Assembly (NCBI GenBank): GCA_910587335.1
Contig: CAJUMG010000007.1
Location: 72,197 to 81,289 of the forward strand
Reading direction: 5' to 3'
DNA from: an uncultured Oscillospiraceae bacterium
GTDB lineage: Bacteria > Bacillota > Clostridia > Oscillospirales > Ruminococcaceae
Length of the DNA stretch: 9,093 nt
The notes beneath the pieces were generated by a model, which worked only from the letters and a program-made list of their open reading frames with translations, made no database searches and was not told where the DNA came from. This document shows, in pieces, positions 1 through 6,430 of the stretch (position 1 is the first letter of the stretch; the number at the start of each line of letters is the position of its first letter). The position numbers and the translations under genes are program-made.

Positions 1-1197
1 GATGAAGTCGCCGATTTTCTGCTCAATTTCCATGGCTTTTGCTTCAGATATGCATTCAGTCAAAAAGGCGACTTCATCTGCAGGTTGATCTTGACGGAAA
101 AGAAAAGTGATGGATTTTCCAAATTTTTCTGCTATCTCCTGCGAACCAGGACCGCGTAGCCGGTAATAAAAAGCGTTTTCGTATTCCGCAAAATCAGCAA
201 CCGTATCTGCATTTGAATCCTTCCAAGTTAGCGATAGACTGGTATTGGGTGACTTTGCTATATGCACGATATCCGCTATAACAGCAGAGGCTGTAGGCAG
301 CTTTCCTGCCCCTTTGCCATAGAACATTACCTCTCCAGTGGCGTCGCCTTTTAGCAAAACACCGTTGAATACATCGTCAATGTCGGATAGCTGATTATCC
401 ATTGGAACAAATACCGGGCTGACCATGACCCTGTTTTTTCCATCTGAAAGCCGTTTTGCCTGTCCTATCAATTTAAGTGCATAACCAGCATTTCGAGCAT
501 ACTCCACATCCTCCAGCGTAATTTTGGAAATTCCTTCGGTATGAACTTCCTGTGGACAAACCTGCCATCCAAACGCCAGAGAAGCCAGAATGCAGATTTT
601 TCTGCAAGCGTCAATTCCGTCTACGTCAGCAGAGGGGTCTTTTTCTGCATATCCGAAATTTTGCGCTAAAAGCAATGCGCTTTGAAAGGTCATTTGTTCT
701 TTGATCATCTTAGTCAGAATAAAATTAGTAGTCCCATTTAAAATTCCATAAATTTCATCAATTTGGTTGGCCGCAAGGCATAGATGCATTGGGCGGATAA
801 TTGGAATACCACCGCCAACACTGGCTTCAAAAAAGAAATTCACGTTTTTTTCTTTTGCTAAAGCCAGCAGCTCTGCGCCTTTCTCCGCTACCAGCTCCTT
901 ATTAGAGGTAACCACATTTTTTCCTTTTTCCAAACAGGATTTTACAAATTCATAGGCAGGATGCAGCCCACCCATTGCCTCAACCACAATTTGGATAGTG
1001 GAATCTGATACAATATCATTAAAATCTTTTGTGAAACGATCAGCATAAGGCGCATCGGGAAAATCACGCAGATCTAAAATTTTTGTACAGTATAAAGAAT
1101 CTCCTGCTTTTTGTTCAAGCTCTTTCTTTTTTTCCTCCAATAATTCTACAACACCGGAACCCACAACGCCATGTCCCATAAGCGCTATTTTTATCAT
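1..1197 (-). CDS. hom: Homoserine dehydrogenase, 3' end cut by window edge
   Basis: NAD(P)-dependent reduction of aspartate semialdehyde to homoserine in the cytosol, the branch step to threonine and methionine. Read on the minus strand, 399 codons are open from ATG at 1197 to base 1 with no stop. Seen: a Rossmann nucleotide-binding loop GHGVVG at residues 8-13; SNKELV at 98-103; EASVGGGIP at 124-132; GILNGTTN at 151-158; and the family signature around 183-200 with E185, D187, D196 and K200, which match the conserved catalytic-site acids and lysine of the family. Residues from about 350 onward fit the C-terminal ACT domain that usually carries threonine feedback in Gram-positive Hom. Comparison with the family's usual end suggests only about 5-15 residues are missing. 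The start is supported by AGGGAGG eight bases upstream (1206-1212). The gene follows the ACT-protein gene with a 23-base gap, so co-transcription is likely. The naming is secure; the allosteric effector is inferred. Confidence 0.95.
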   Translation of the reverse strand, partial: MIKIALMGHGVVGSGVVELLEEKKKELEQKAGDSLYCTKILDLRDFPDAPYADRFTKDFNDIVSDSTIQIVVEAMGGLHPAYEFVKSCLEKGKNVVTSNKELVAEKGAELLALAKEKNVNFFFEASVGGGIPIIRPMHLCLAANQIDEIYGILNGTTNFILTKMIKEQMTFQSALLLAQNFGYAEKDPSADVDGIDACRKICILASLAFGWQVCPQEVHTEGISKITLEDVEYARNAGYALKLIGQAKRLSDGKNRVMVSPVFVPMDNQLSDIDDVFNGVLLKGDATGEVMFYGKGAGKLPTASAVIADIVHIAKSPNTSLSLTWKDSNADTVADFAEYENAFYYRLRGPGSQEIAEKFGKSITFLFRQDQPADEVAFLTECISEAKAMEIEQKIGDFI

Positions 1198-1220
1198 TTT
1201 TTCAGCCTCCCTATTTTGTA

Positions 1221-1664
1221 TCAGTGTCCAGAAACAAATTGGATATCCAACACGCCGGGCAGTTGCTTTGCCTTTTCCAACAAATCCTCCTGCGAACAAT
1301 TGAGCTGGTCGGTTCTCAAGGAAATTAACACAGGCGCTACGGAATCTACCGGGATGTTCTGGTGAATGGTAAGAATATTTCCCCCGCTTTCTGAAATTTG
1401 TGCCATTAAAGCAGATAAAACACCTGCTTCATCTGCAAGCGATGCGGAAAGGGTCATGATACAGCCATTTAAACTGGTATGATACTCGTGAATAAAATCC
1501 TTGTATTTGTAAAAAGCGCTACGAGATATGCCAGCAGATTTAGCCGCCTCCGACGCGCTTTTTGCTTTTCCCTGGGCCAACAACTTTTTTGCAGTGATTA
1601 CTTTTAAATATACCTCAGGCAAGATTTGAGAATCAACCAAAAAATATTTTGCATTTCTTTCCAT
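1221..1664 (-). CDS. pheB: PheB-type ACT domain protein (UPF0735 family)
   Basis: A 147-residue cytosolic protein, full length for the UPF0735/PheB family. Residues about 1-62 contain a helix-turn-helix-like stretch (ASEAAKSAGISRSAFYKYKD, 37-56). Residues about 69-146 form one ACT domain, the small ligand-binding fold that senses amino acids, with the typical LADEAGVLSAL (76-86) and GGNILTIHQ (94-102) segments. In Firmicutes this gene commonly sits directly before hom, as it does here, which suggests a role in sensing or regulating aspartate-family or aromatic amino-acid metabolism. The older link to chorismate mutase or phenylalanine synthesis is not proven for the family. The ATG at 1664 has GAGGAAG (1671-1677) just upstream. 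The stop at 1221-1223 is 23 bases before the hom start. The HTH-like part could allow DNA binding, but that is inference. Confidence 0.9.
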   Translation of the reverse strand: MERNAKYFLVDSQILPEVYLKVITAKKLLAQGKAKSASEAAKSAGISRSAFYKYKDFIHEYHTSLNGCIMTLSASLADEAGVLSALMAQISESGGNILTIHQNIPVDSVAPVLISLRTDQLNCSQEDLLEKAKQLPGVLDIQFVSGH

Positions 1665-1705
1665 TATGTCTTCCTCTAAAATACGTTTGTCCTCGAATAA
1701 AAAAC

Positions 1706-1734
1706 ACTATAACAAAATCAGAAAGCGATCACAA
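1706..1734 (-). promoter_or_regulatory. Sigma-A type promoter for the pheB-hom operon
   Basis: Minus strand: -35 TTGTGA (1734-1729), a 17-base spacer, then -10 TATAGT (1711-1706). Transcription would start near 1699, giving a leader of about 35 bases before the pheB ATG. That is too short for a T-box or other riboswitch, so any amino-acid control of this operon should act at the promoter or on the proteins. The boxes and spacing are seen; use of the promoter is inferred. Confidence 0.65.
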
Positions 1735-1823
1735 TTCGTAATTCATCCCAATAAATACAATATAACGTTAAATATTGCGATTTCAGCAACTTACTGCGAA
1801 CATTCTTATAAAATCTTTATTTT

Positions 1824-1852
1824 TTGCGATTATTTATAAAAAACGATATATT
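1824..1852 (+). promoter_or_regulatory. Possible promoter for the ytvI-like gene
   Basis: TTGCGA (1824-1829), a 17-base spacer, then TATATT (1847-1852). Both boxes deviate from consensus but the spacing is ideal. Transcription would start near 1859, leaving a leader of about 125 bases that begins with the 1862-1875 palindrome. I searched this region by eye for sporulation sigma-E/F/G type elements and saw no clear match. In such AT-rich DNA a chance match is quite possible. Confidence 0.35.
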
Positions 1853-1861
1853 TTCTTCACG

Positions 1862-1875
1862 AATAACATGTTATT
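1862..1875. promoter_or_regulatory. 14-bp perfect palindrome, possible operator
   Basis: AATAACATGTTATT reads the same on both strands. It lies 110 bases upstream of the ytvI-like start and just after the possible start point of the 1824-1852 promoter, a position typical of a repressor site. The regulator is unknown. The repeat could also be chance, given the local AT content. Confidence 0.35.
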
Positions 1876-1969
1876 TTATACGATTTATTTTCAAACTTTT
1901 TAGTATAAGTGTAAAAAAGAATTGCAAATTATTAAGGGGCAATATGCTTACATGGTTGGCAGATTAGAT

Positions 1970-1975
1970 GGAGGG
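1970..1975 (+). promoter_or_regulatory. Ribosome binding site that sets the ytvI start
   Basis: GGAGGG lies nine bases before ATG 1985. The in-frame upstream TTG at 1922 and ATG at 1952 have no comparable site, so translation should begin at 1985 and not at the longer frame's start. Confidence 0.8.
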
Positions 1976-1984
1976 ACCAAAACA

Positions 1985-3055
1985 ATGAATATCAATCGAA
2001 AAAAAGAGTTTCTTTTAAATGCCGCTTTCTGGTCTGCCATACTGTTTTTTTCTTACATTGGATTAAAATTTACTTTTCGGCTTTTTTGGCCCTTTTTGGC
2101 TGGTCTTTTTCTAGCTTTTTTGCTCCATCCGGCAGTAAACTGGATCAGTCGTTTTTCTTGCGCGAAAAAAAACTTCTGGTCGGTGGCTCTCCTGTTGCTT
2201 TTATACCTTTTTTTGGGATTTCTTCTTTGGCTTTTAGGCTGTTTTGCTCTGGAAGGAATTCAAAATCTGTTTACCTTTCTTCCCAAAGTGTACGAAGAGC
2301 AAATAGAGCCTTTTCTAAACCTTCTTTCAAAGCAGTTTTCTGGATTAGAGACCCATTCTGCTTCTTATGGCAGAACCTCAAACGAGCTGATGCCGCAGCT
2401 CCAGAAAACTCTGCTGGAGTATTCGGCAAAAGCGCTTTCGCTTATTAGCGGATGGATTGGAAAAGCACCAGGAATGTTTACTGCTTTCCTTTTCGCAATC
2501 CTTTCTTCTTTTATGATTTCGATGGAATATCAAAACATCAGTCTCTGGATCCAGCACAACACACCTCGCACTGTCCATCGGGTTCTGTTAGACCTAAAAG
2601 ATTTTATTTTTTCTACTCTGTTCCAAATCTTAAAAGCTTATGGGCTATTATTTCTCATTACTTTTTTAGAGCTTGCCTTGGGACTGTGGCTGCTAAAGGT
2701 AGAGAATTTTTGGTCTATGGCATTTTTAATTGCAGCGGCAGATGCGCTACCGATTATTGGACCTGGCATCGTTCTAGTTCCTTGGTCTGTTACCTGCTTT
2801 GTAGGAGAAAGCTATTTTCAAGGGATTGGACTTTTGGTTTTGTATGGCATTATATCACTGGTCCGAACGATTATCGAACCGAAAATTCTTGGAAAACAGT
2901 TTGGTCTTCATCCGCTGCTTACCATCACCGCTATGTATGCCGGCGCACAGATTTGGGGGATCTGGGGGTTTATAGTTGCCCCAGTAATTGTTTTGTATGG
3001 GTTGCATTTAAAGAAAAAGCAAAACTGGAATTTTTCCCTTAAAAATCTGTTTTAG
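1985..3055 (+). CDS. ytvI: YtvI-like AI-2E family membrane protein
   Basis: A 356-residue polytopic inner-membrane protein of the AI-2E transporter family (formerly UPF0118), closest by eye to the sporulation-associated YtvI branch, whose members have about 370 residues. Hydrophobic segments appear near residues 12-31, 33-56, 64-90, 162-180, 215-238, 243-272, 278-295 and 318-341. The 91-160 stretch is a more polar soluble region. Family marks are DALPIIGPG (253-261), IEPKILGKQFGLHPLL (297-312) and a GIWGFIVAPVIVL segment (325-337). Related proteins export autoinducer-2 or act as ion/proton exchangers, but the YtvI substrate is not established, so transport of AI-2 should not be assumed. The gene stands alone between divergent and unrelated neighbours. 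No sporulation-type promoter was recognised, so the sporulation link rests on family resemblance only. Confidence 0.82.
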   Translation: MNINRKKEFLLNAAFWSAILFFSYIGLKFTFRLFWPFLAGLFLAFLLHPAVNWISRFSCAKKNFWSVALLLLLYLFLGFLLWLLGCFALEGIQNLFTFLPKVYEEQIEPFLNLLSKQFSGLETHSASYGRTSNELMPQLQKTLLEYSAKALSLISGWIGKAPGMFTAFLFAILSSFMISMEYQNISLWIQHNTPRTVHRVLLDLKDFIFSTLFQILKAYGLLFLITFLELALGLWLLKVENFWSMAFLIAAADALPIIGPGIVLVPWSVTCFVGESYFQGIGLLVLYGIISLVRTIIEPKILGKQFGLHPLLTITAMYAGAQIWGIWGFIVAPVIVLYGLHLKKKQNWNFSLKNLF

Positions 3056-3074
3056 ACACTTAAAAAGATGGAAT

Positions 3075-3140
3075 GACAAAAGGCTTCCGTCCTTGTTCGA
3101 GGGCAGGAGCTAAAGAGCTTCGTGTTACCACCTGAATTCA
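3075..3140 (-). ncRNA. T-box leader 3' fragment (antiterminator/terminator), orphan
   Basis: On the minus strand, AGGTGGTAACACG (3133-3121) closely resembles the conserved T-box bulge sequence (AGGGTGGNACCGCG). It is followed by AGCT-CTTT-AGCT and CCTG, which can pair with CAGG around the bulge as an antiterminator. A terminator-like hairpin follows (arms 3084-3093 and 3100-3109, loop 3094-3099) and runs into four T residues (3081-3078). T-box leaders sense uncharged tRNA and normally precede aminoacyl-tRNA synthetase, biosynthesis or transporter genes. Here the minus strand downstream is only the antisense of ytvI, and the space where Stem I and the specifier loop should lie holds a plus-strand promoter and gene. 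The hairpin has two C-A mismatches on the minus strand. I read it as a decayed remnant; it may instead be a chance resemblance. Confidence 0.55.
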
Positions 3141-3157
3141 CTTTTAAAGTCGAAAAG

Positions 3158-3186
3158 TTGTTTTATATAAACGAACATGGTAGAAT
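3158..3186 (+). promoter_or_regulatory. Promoter for the 130-residue hypothetical gene
   Basis: TTGTTT (3158-3163), a 17-base spacer, then TAGAAT (3181-3186), so transcription would start near 3193. AGAGAGGA (3208-3215) follows as a ribosome binding site seven bases before ATG 3223. The small gene thus appears to be its own transcription unit and not an extension of ytvI. Confidence 0.6.
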
Positions 3187-3222
3187 TAAAATAATAAATT
3201 TATATTTAGAGAGGAATACTGT

Positions 3223-3615
3223 ATGTTTTATTCCTTTTCCTCACAGATAGAAAGAAGAAAATTTGGCGGCTCGGATTTTCTTGAAATCCAATTTTGTAAG
3301 ATGCTTTCCCAAACAACAATAGAAATTATCACGGCGGTAGACAGCATTACCCATTGGCTGAACGATTCCCTTTACATTTATGGAGATGATATCAATACGT
3401 TTTTACAAGAGTATGGCTGTGTATTTGACTATGGTATTTACAACAATTTAGAAACTGGTATGGTGGATCCCTTTGGTATTAATTATTATGGGCCTGACTT
3501 AATTGATTCTATCCGAACAAAGCTTTTGGAAATGCGGCCGACGGATTACGAAAAACTTGCCGAATGGCTGAACAGGGCAAAAAAATACAACGGCTTTTAT
3601 ATTTTAGGAGAATAA
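3223..3615 (+). CDS. Hypothetical acidic 130-residue protein
   Basis: I do not recognise the family. The protein is soluble-looking, with no signal peptide or membrane segment, and acidic overall (19 Asp/Glu against 11 Lys/Arg). Residues 1-26 look weakly ordered. The segment from about 30 to 130 seems like one compact domain, with a predicted helix (31-47), an aromatic and glycine-rich middle (YGCVFDYGIYNNLETG, 64-79; DPFGINYYGPDL, 82-93), and a helical tail ending YNGFYILGE. Support for a real gene: its own promoter, a strong ribosome binding site seven bases from the ATG, protein-like composition, and a terminator 22 bases after the stop. Small acidic single-gene proteins of this look include immunity proteins and SMI1/Imm-type families, but no toxin partner is in the window, so this is only a possibility. 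An internal ATG at 3301 would remove the weak N-terminal part but has a poorer ribosome binding site. Confidence 0.75.
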   Translation: MFYSFSSQIERRKFGGSDFLEIQFCKMLSQTTIEIITAVDSITHWLNDSLYIYGDDINTFLQEYGCVFDYGIYNNLETGMVDPFGINYYGPDLIDSIRTKLLEMRPTDYEKLAEWLNRAKKYNGFYILGE

Positions 3616-3636
3616 CCGATTTATTGCAGTGGTTGT

Positions 3637-3676
3637 AAAAAAGAGCGGCATCCGACTAGGGATACCGCTCTTTTTT
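3637..3676. terminator. Bidirectional intrinsic terminator between convergent genes
   Basis: An 11-bp stem (3643-3653 with 3660-3670) around a six-base loop GACTAG, flanked by six A (3637-3642) and six T (3671-3676). In plus-strand RNA the stem has one C-A mismatch. In minus-strand RNA the same position is a U-G wobble, so the hairpin should be tighter for the ATPase transcript. It serves both the 130-residue gene, whose stop is 22 bases upstream, and the ATPase gene, whose TAA (3677-3675) overlaps the first bases of the tract. Confidence 0.9.
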
Positions 3677-6356
3677 ACTTTTCTCCTAACTGAAATGGAA
3701 ACCTGATTTCCTCTTGCTGCTTTTCTTTTTTGCGCCTGTGTTGATAGGAAATCAGCATGGATGACAAAACTGGAACAGCAGCACAATAGGCGGCGATTTG
3801 CCCCATTTGCGCCAAGGTAAGAGGTGTTGTTTGAAATAACAGATTGCAAATTGGGAGATTAACGCTCAATATTAGGATAAAAGCGGAAAATAGAACTGCT
3901 GCTACAAGTTTCCAGTTATCCAGCAGATTGATTTTGAAAATTCCTTCTTCTTCCCGTTTGCATTCAAACACGTGAATGAGCTGTGTAATGACAAGCGTTG
4001 CCAGTGCGCCGGTTCGCGCCACTGTCAGATCAGCACTGCTACGGTAAAAGGACGTAAAGACCGCCAAGGTGGTAAAGCCAATCAAAATTCCCCGAAATAC
4101 AATGGTGGACAACAGTCCGTCGGAAAAAATTCCCTCTTGTCTCTTTCTCGGCGGCTTGTGCATAATATCCTTTTCCGCCGGTTCCAATCCCAATGCAATG
4201 GCGGGCAGACCATCAGTAACCAGATTGACAATCAGGATCTGAATGGGAAGCAGAACAACCGGCATTCCCATTAACATACCAAAAAACATGGTCACAATCT
4301 CGCCGATATTGCAAGAAAGCAGGTATCGGATAAACTTTCGAATATTTTTATAGATGACTCTCCCTTCCTCGATGGCGCTTACCAGTGTAGCAAAAGAACT
4401 ATCCAAAAGTACCACCGATGCCGCTTCTTTGGTTACATCCGTACCATTTCCCATTGCCACTCCTATATCAGCTTCTTTTATTGCTGGCGCATCGTTAACG
4501 CCATCCCCAGTCATGGCAACGACTCTTCCTTTCTTTTTAAAAGCTTTCACAATTCGAAGCTTATGTGCAGGGGCAACCCGTGCAAAAACACGAATCTGGT
4601 CCAAATCCCGGTCTAGCTGCGCATCGGTCATTTTGTCAAGCTCTGCCCCTGTTATCACCCTTCCTCCCGGCTCAAGAATTTTTAGATCCTTAGCAATAGC
4701 GGAAGCTGTCGCCATGTGGTCTCCGGTGATCATAACCGTTTGAATACCCGCTTTTTTGCAGGTTTGTACTGCCTGATACGCCTCCGGTCTTGGCGGGTCG
4801 ATCATCCCAGCTAGACCGACAAAGACCAAATCTTTTTCCGCCTGCTCCGATTCCTCTGGCTCGCTTTTGTAGGCAAAACTTAATACTCGTAGCGCTTTAT
4901 GGGCCATCTCTTCATTTTGCATTTGGATTTTTTTTCGGATCGAGGCGTTTAACAGCTTTACCTCCCCATTTTCTAAATAGTAGCTGCAAAGCTCCAGTAA
5001 ATAATCTGGCGCGCCTTTAGAAAAAAGCCATCTGTCTCCCTGGCGGCTTCGCACCACAACACTCATTCTCTTTCGCTGTGAATCAAAAGGAATTTCGAAG
5101 GTTCGGGAAAACTCTCGCAAAGTCTTGCTGATAGAAAAACCTGCGTTTTCCGTCATGGTCAACAGTGCGCTTTCGGTGGGGTCGCCCTGTACAATTTGAC
5201 TTTCTCTTCCCTCATGTGGCGAAAGCTTTGAATTGTTACATAAAACCGCGATTTCTATCAATCTTTTGATATCCTCGCAATCCGCTGTCACTGCATGATT
5301 TTTGGAAAGAAAGCACCTTTCCCCTTTTCCGGATCCATCCAAATAAAAATGATATCCTGGCGTTGCGATTTCTTGTACTGTCATTCGATTTTCGGTCAGC
5401 GTTCCTGTTTTATCCGTGCAGATTACCTGTGCGCAGCCCATCGTCTCCACTGCATGTAATTTCCGAATTAAAGCTCCCCGCTTTACCATTCTGGACACGG
5501 CCAGCGCAAGAGCGATTGTCACAACAGCAGGCAATCCCTCTGGAATGGCGGCAACAGCTAAAGAAATACCGGTTAAAAGCATGTCAAATATTGGCTCTCC
5601 CCTAACAATTCCTGTTATGGTGACGATCGCGCAAATCAAAAGGCAGCCAATGCCGATATATTTTCCCAAACTACCCAGCTTTTCTTGTAAAGGCGTTCTT
5701 TCTGTTTCAATCGTGTCCAACATGCCCGCGATTTGCCCCATTTGGGTTTTCATGCCGGTTTCGGATACAACAGCCATTCCACGCCCTTTGGTAATGGTGG
5801 TACCCATATAGACCATATCTTTTCGAAATCCAGTGTCGCCATCTTCTTGTAATTGCTGTGTTTTGCTTACCGGATGCGATTCGCCGGATAGCATAGCTTC
5901 ATCTGCCTGTAAAAGCACAGCTTCAATAATCTGAGCATCAGCCGCTACTCGATCGCCTGCCTCCAGTACCAGTACATCGCCAGGTACAGTCTCCGCAGCG
6001 GGAACTTCCTTTTGTATACCATCACGGATTACCTTCGCGCTGGGAGCCGCCATATTTTTTAACGCTTCTAAAGTTTTTTCTGTTTTGTATTCCTGCAAAA
6101 ACCCCAATGTCGCGTTAACAAGAACGATTACAACAATTGTCAGTGCTTCTACTGCTTCTCCCATCAGCACTGAAACAATGGTGGCTCCTAATAAAATCAT
6201 CACCATAAAATCCTTAAATTGACCAGCAAAAATTTTTGCTGGATGAACAGAATTTTTATGCGATAAGAGATTTTCTCCGTATTTTGCCAGCCTTTTTTCT
6301 GCTTCTGCGGTGGAAAGGCCGGTGTAAAGGGACTCTTCCCGGCTTATTCTTGCCAT
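3675..6356 (-). CDS. P2-type calcium-transporting ATPase
   Basis: An 893-residue inner-membrane pump that uses ATP to move a cation, most likely Ca2+, out of the cytosol. Domains in order: N-terminal cation-ATPase domain; M1-M2 (about 45-88); actuator loop with LSGES (156-160); M3-M4 with PEGLP (272-276); phosphorylation motif CTDKTGTLT with phospho-accepting D315; nucleotide-binding domain with KGAPD (447-451); TGD (544-546); hinge GDGVND (617-622); M5-M10 to the C terminus. Expected calcium ligands are present: E273 in M4, N683 and E686 in M5, and N711, T714 and D715 in M6. The M8 site that is Glu in SERCA appears as Gln (Q792), as in PMCA-type pumps. ATG 6356 is preferred over ATG 6362 because GGGAGG directly abuts the latter. 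The gene is monocistronic and divergent from sbcD. Ca2+ over Mn2+ or another ion is inferred from ligand residues. Confidence 0.92.
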   Translation of the reverse strand: MARISREESLYTGLSTAEAEKRLAKYGENLLSHKNSVHPAKIFAGQFKDFMVMILLGATIVSVLMGEAVEALTIVVIVLVNATLGFLQEYKTEKTLEALKNMAAPSAKVIRDGIQKEVPAAETVPGDVLVLEAGDRVAADAQIIEAVLLQADEAMLSGESHPVSKTQQLQEDGDTGFRKDMVYMGTTITKGRGMAVVSETGMKTQMGQIAGMLDTIETERTPLQEKLGSLGKYIGIGCLLICAIVTITGIVRGEPIFDMLLTGISLAVAAIPEGLPAVVTIALALAVSRMVKRGALIRKLHAVETMGCAQVICTDKTGTLTENRMTVQEIATPGYHFYLDGSGKGERCFLSKNHAVTADCEDIKRLIEIAVLCNNSKLSPHEGRESQIVQGDPTESALLTMTENAGFSISKTLREFSRTFEIPFDSQRKRMSVVVRSRQGDRWLFSKGAPDYLLELCSYYLENGEVKLLNASIRKKIQMQNEEMAHKALRVLSFAYKSEPEESEQAEKDLVFVGLAGMIDPPRPEAYQAVQTCKKAGIQTVMITGDHMATASAIAKDLKILEPGGRVITGAELDKMTDAQLDRDLDQIRVFARVAPAHKLRIVKAFKKKGRVVAMTGDGVNDAPAIKEADIGVAMGNGTDVTKEAASVVLLDSSFATLVSAIEEGRVIYKNIRKFIRYLLSCNIGEIVTMFFGMLMGMPVVLLPIQILIVNLVTDGLPAIALGLEPAEKDIMHKPPRKRQEGIFSDGLLSTIVFRGILIGFTTLAVFTSFYRSSADLTVARTGALATLVITQLIHVFECKREEEGIFKINLLDNWKLVAAVLFSAFILILSVNLPICNLLFQTTPLTLAQMGQIAAYCAAVPVLSSMLISYQHRRKKEKQQEEIRFPFQLGEK

Positions 6357-6362
6357 TTTCAT

Positions 6363-6368
6363 CCTCCC
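6363..6368 (-). promoter_or_regulatory. Ribosome binding site that sets the ATPase start
   Basis: GGGAGG on the minus strand directly touches the first in-frame ATG (6362), leaving no spacer, but is six bases from the second ATG (6356). The second ATG is therefore the likely start, which removes Met-Lys from the longer reading. Confidence 0.7.
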
Positions 6369-6391
6369 AATCTTTTCCTGTGTGACAGTTC

Positions 6392-6425
6392 GTCCGATTG
6401 ATATCTATTCTGGGCAAGTCCGATT
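6392..6425. repeat. Two direct copies of GTCCGATT
   Basis: GTCCGATT occurs at 6392-6399 and 6418-6425, 26 bases apart (about 2.5 helical turns), between the ATPase and sbcD starts. Such spacing can suit a paired regulator site, but two 8-base copies may be coincidence. I could not place a convincing ATPase promoter in this region. Confidence 0.3.
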
Positions 6426-6430
6426 TATTC

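Larger units (their letters stand above)
1665..1984. other. AT-rich divergent intergenic region
   Basis: These 320 bases separate the minus-strand pheB-hom operon from the plus-strand ytvI-like gene and hold no credible gene. They contain the pheB promoter, a possible forward promoter (1824-1852), a 14-bp palindrome (1862-1875) and the ytvI ribosome binding site. The pentamer TGCGA occurs three times (1776, 1795 and 1825). An open frame with a TTG at 1922 runs into the ytvI coding frame but lacks a ribosome binding site. Confidence 0.6.

Noticed and set aside
767..955. Short plus-strand open frame inside hom
   Set aside because: It lies opposite the conserved catalytic region of hom, has low-complexity Ser/Phe/Thr content and no ribosome binding site: an antisense shadow.
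1776..1829. Three TGCGA copies upstream of ytvI as a repeat array or origin-like element
   Set aside because: Spacings are irregular (19 and 30 bases), the pentamer is short, and no DnaA box or AT-rich unwinding pattern accompanies it.
1922..1984. N-terminal extension of the ytvI-like gene from TTG 1922
   Set aside because: No ribosome binding site precedes it, whereas ATG 1985 has GGAGGG at ideal spacing, and the family N-terminus begins near 1985.
1985..3055. Naming the membrane protein an autoinducer-2 exporter
   Set aside because: The family label covers diverse functions, and sequence alone does not show AI-2 transport in the YtvI branch.
4354..4743. Plus-strand open frames opposite the ATPase (also around 5416-5811)
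   Set aside because: They are antisense to conserved P-type ATPase motifs, and their Ser/Thr/Pro/Ala-rich products look like reverse readings of coding sequence.
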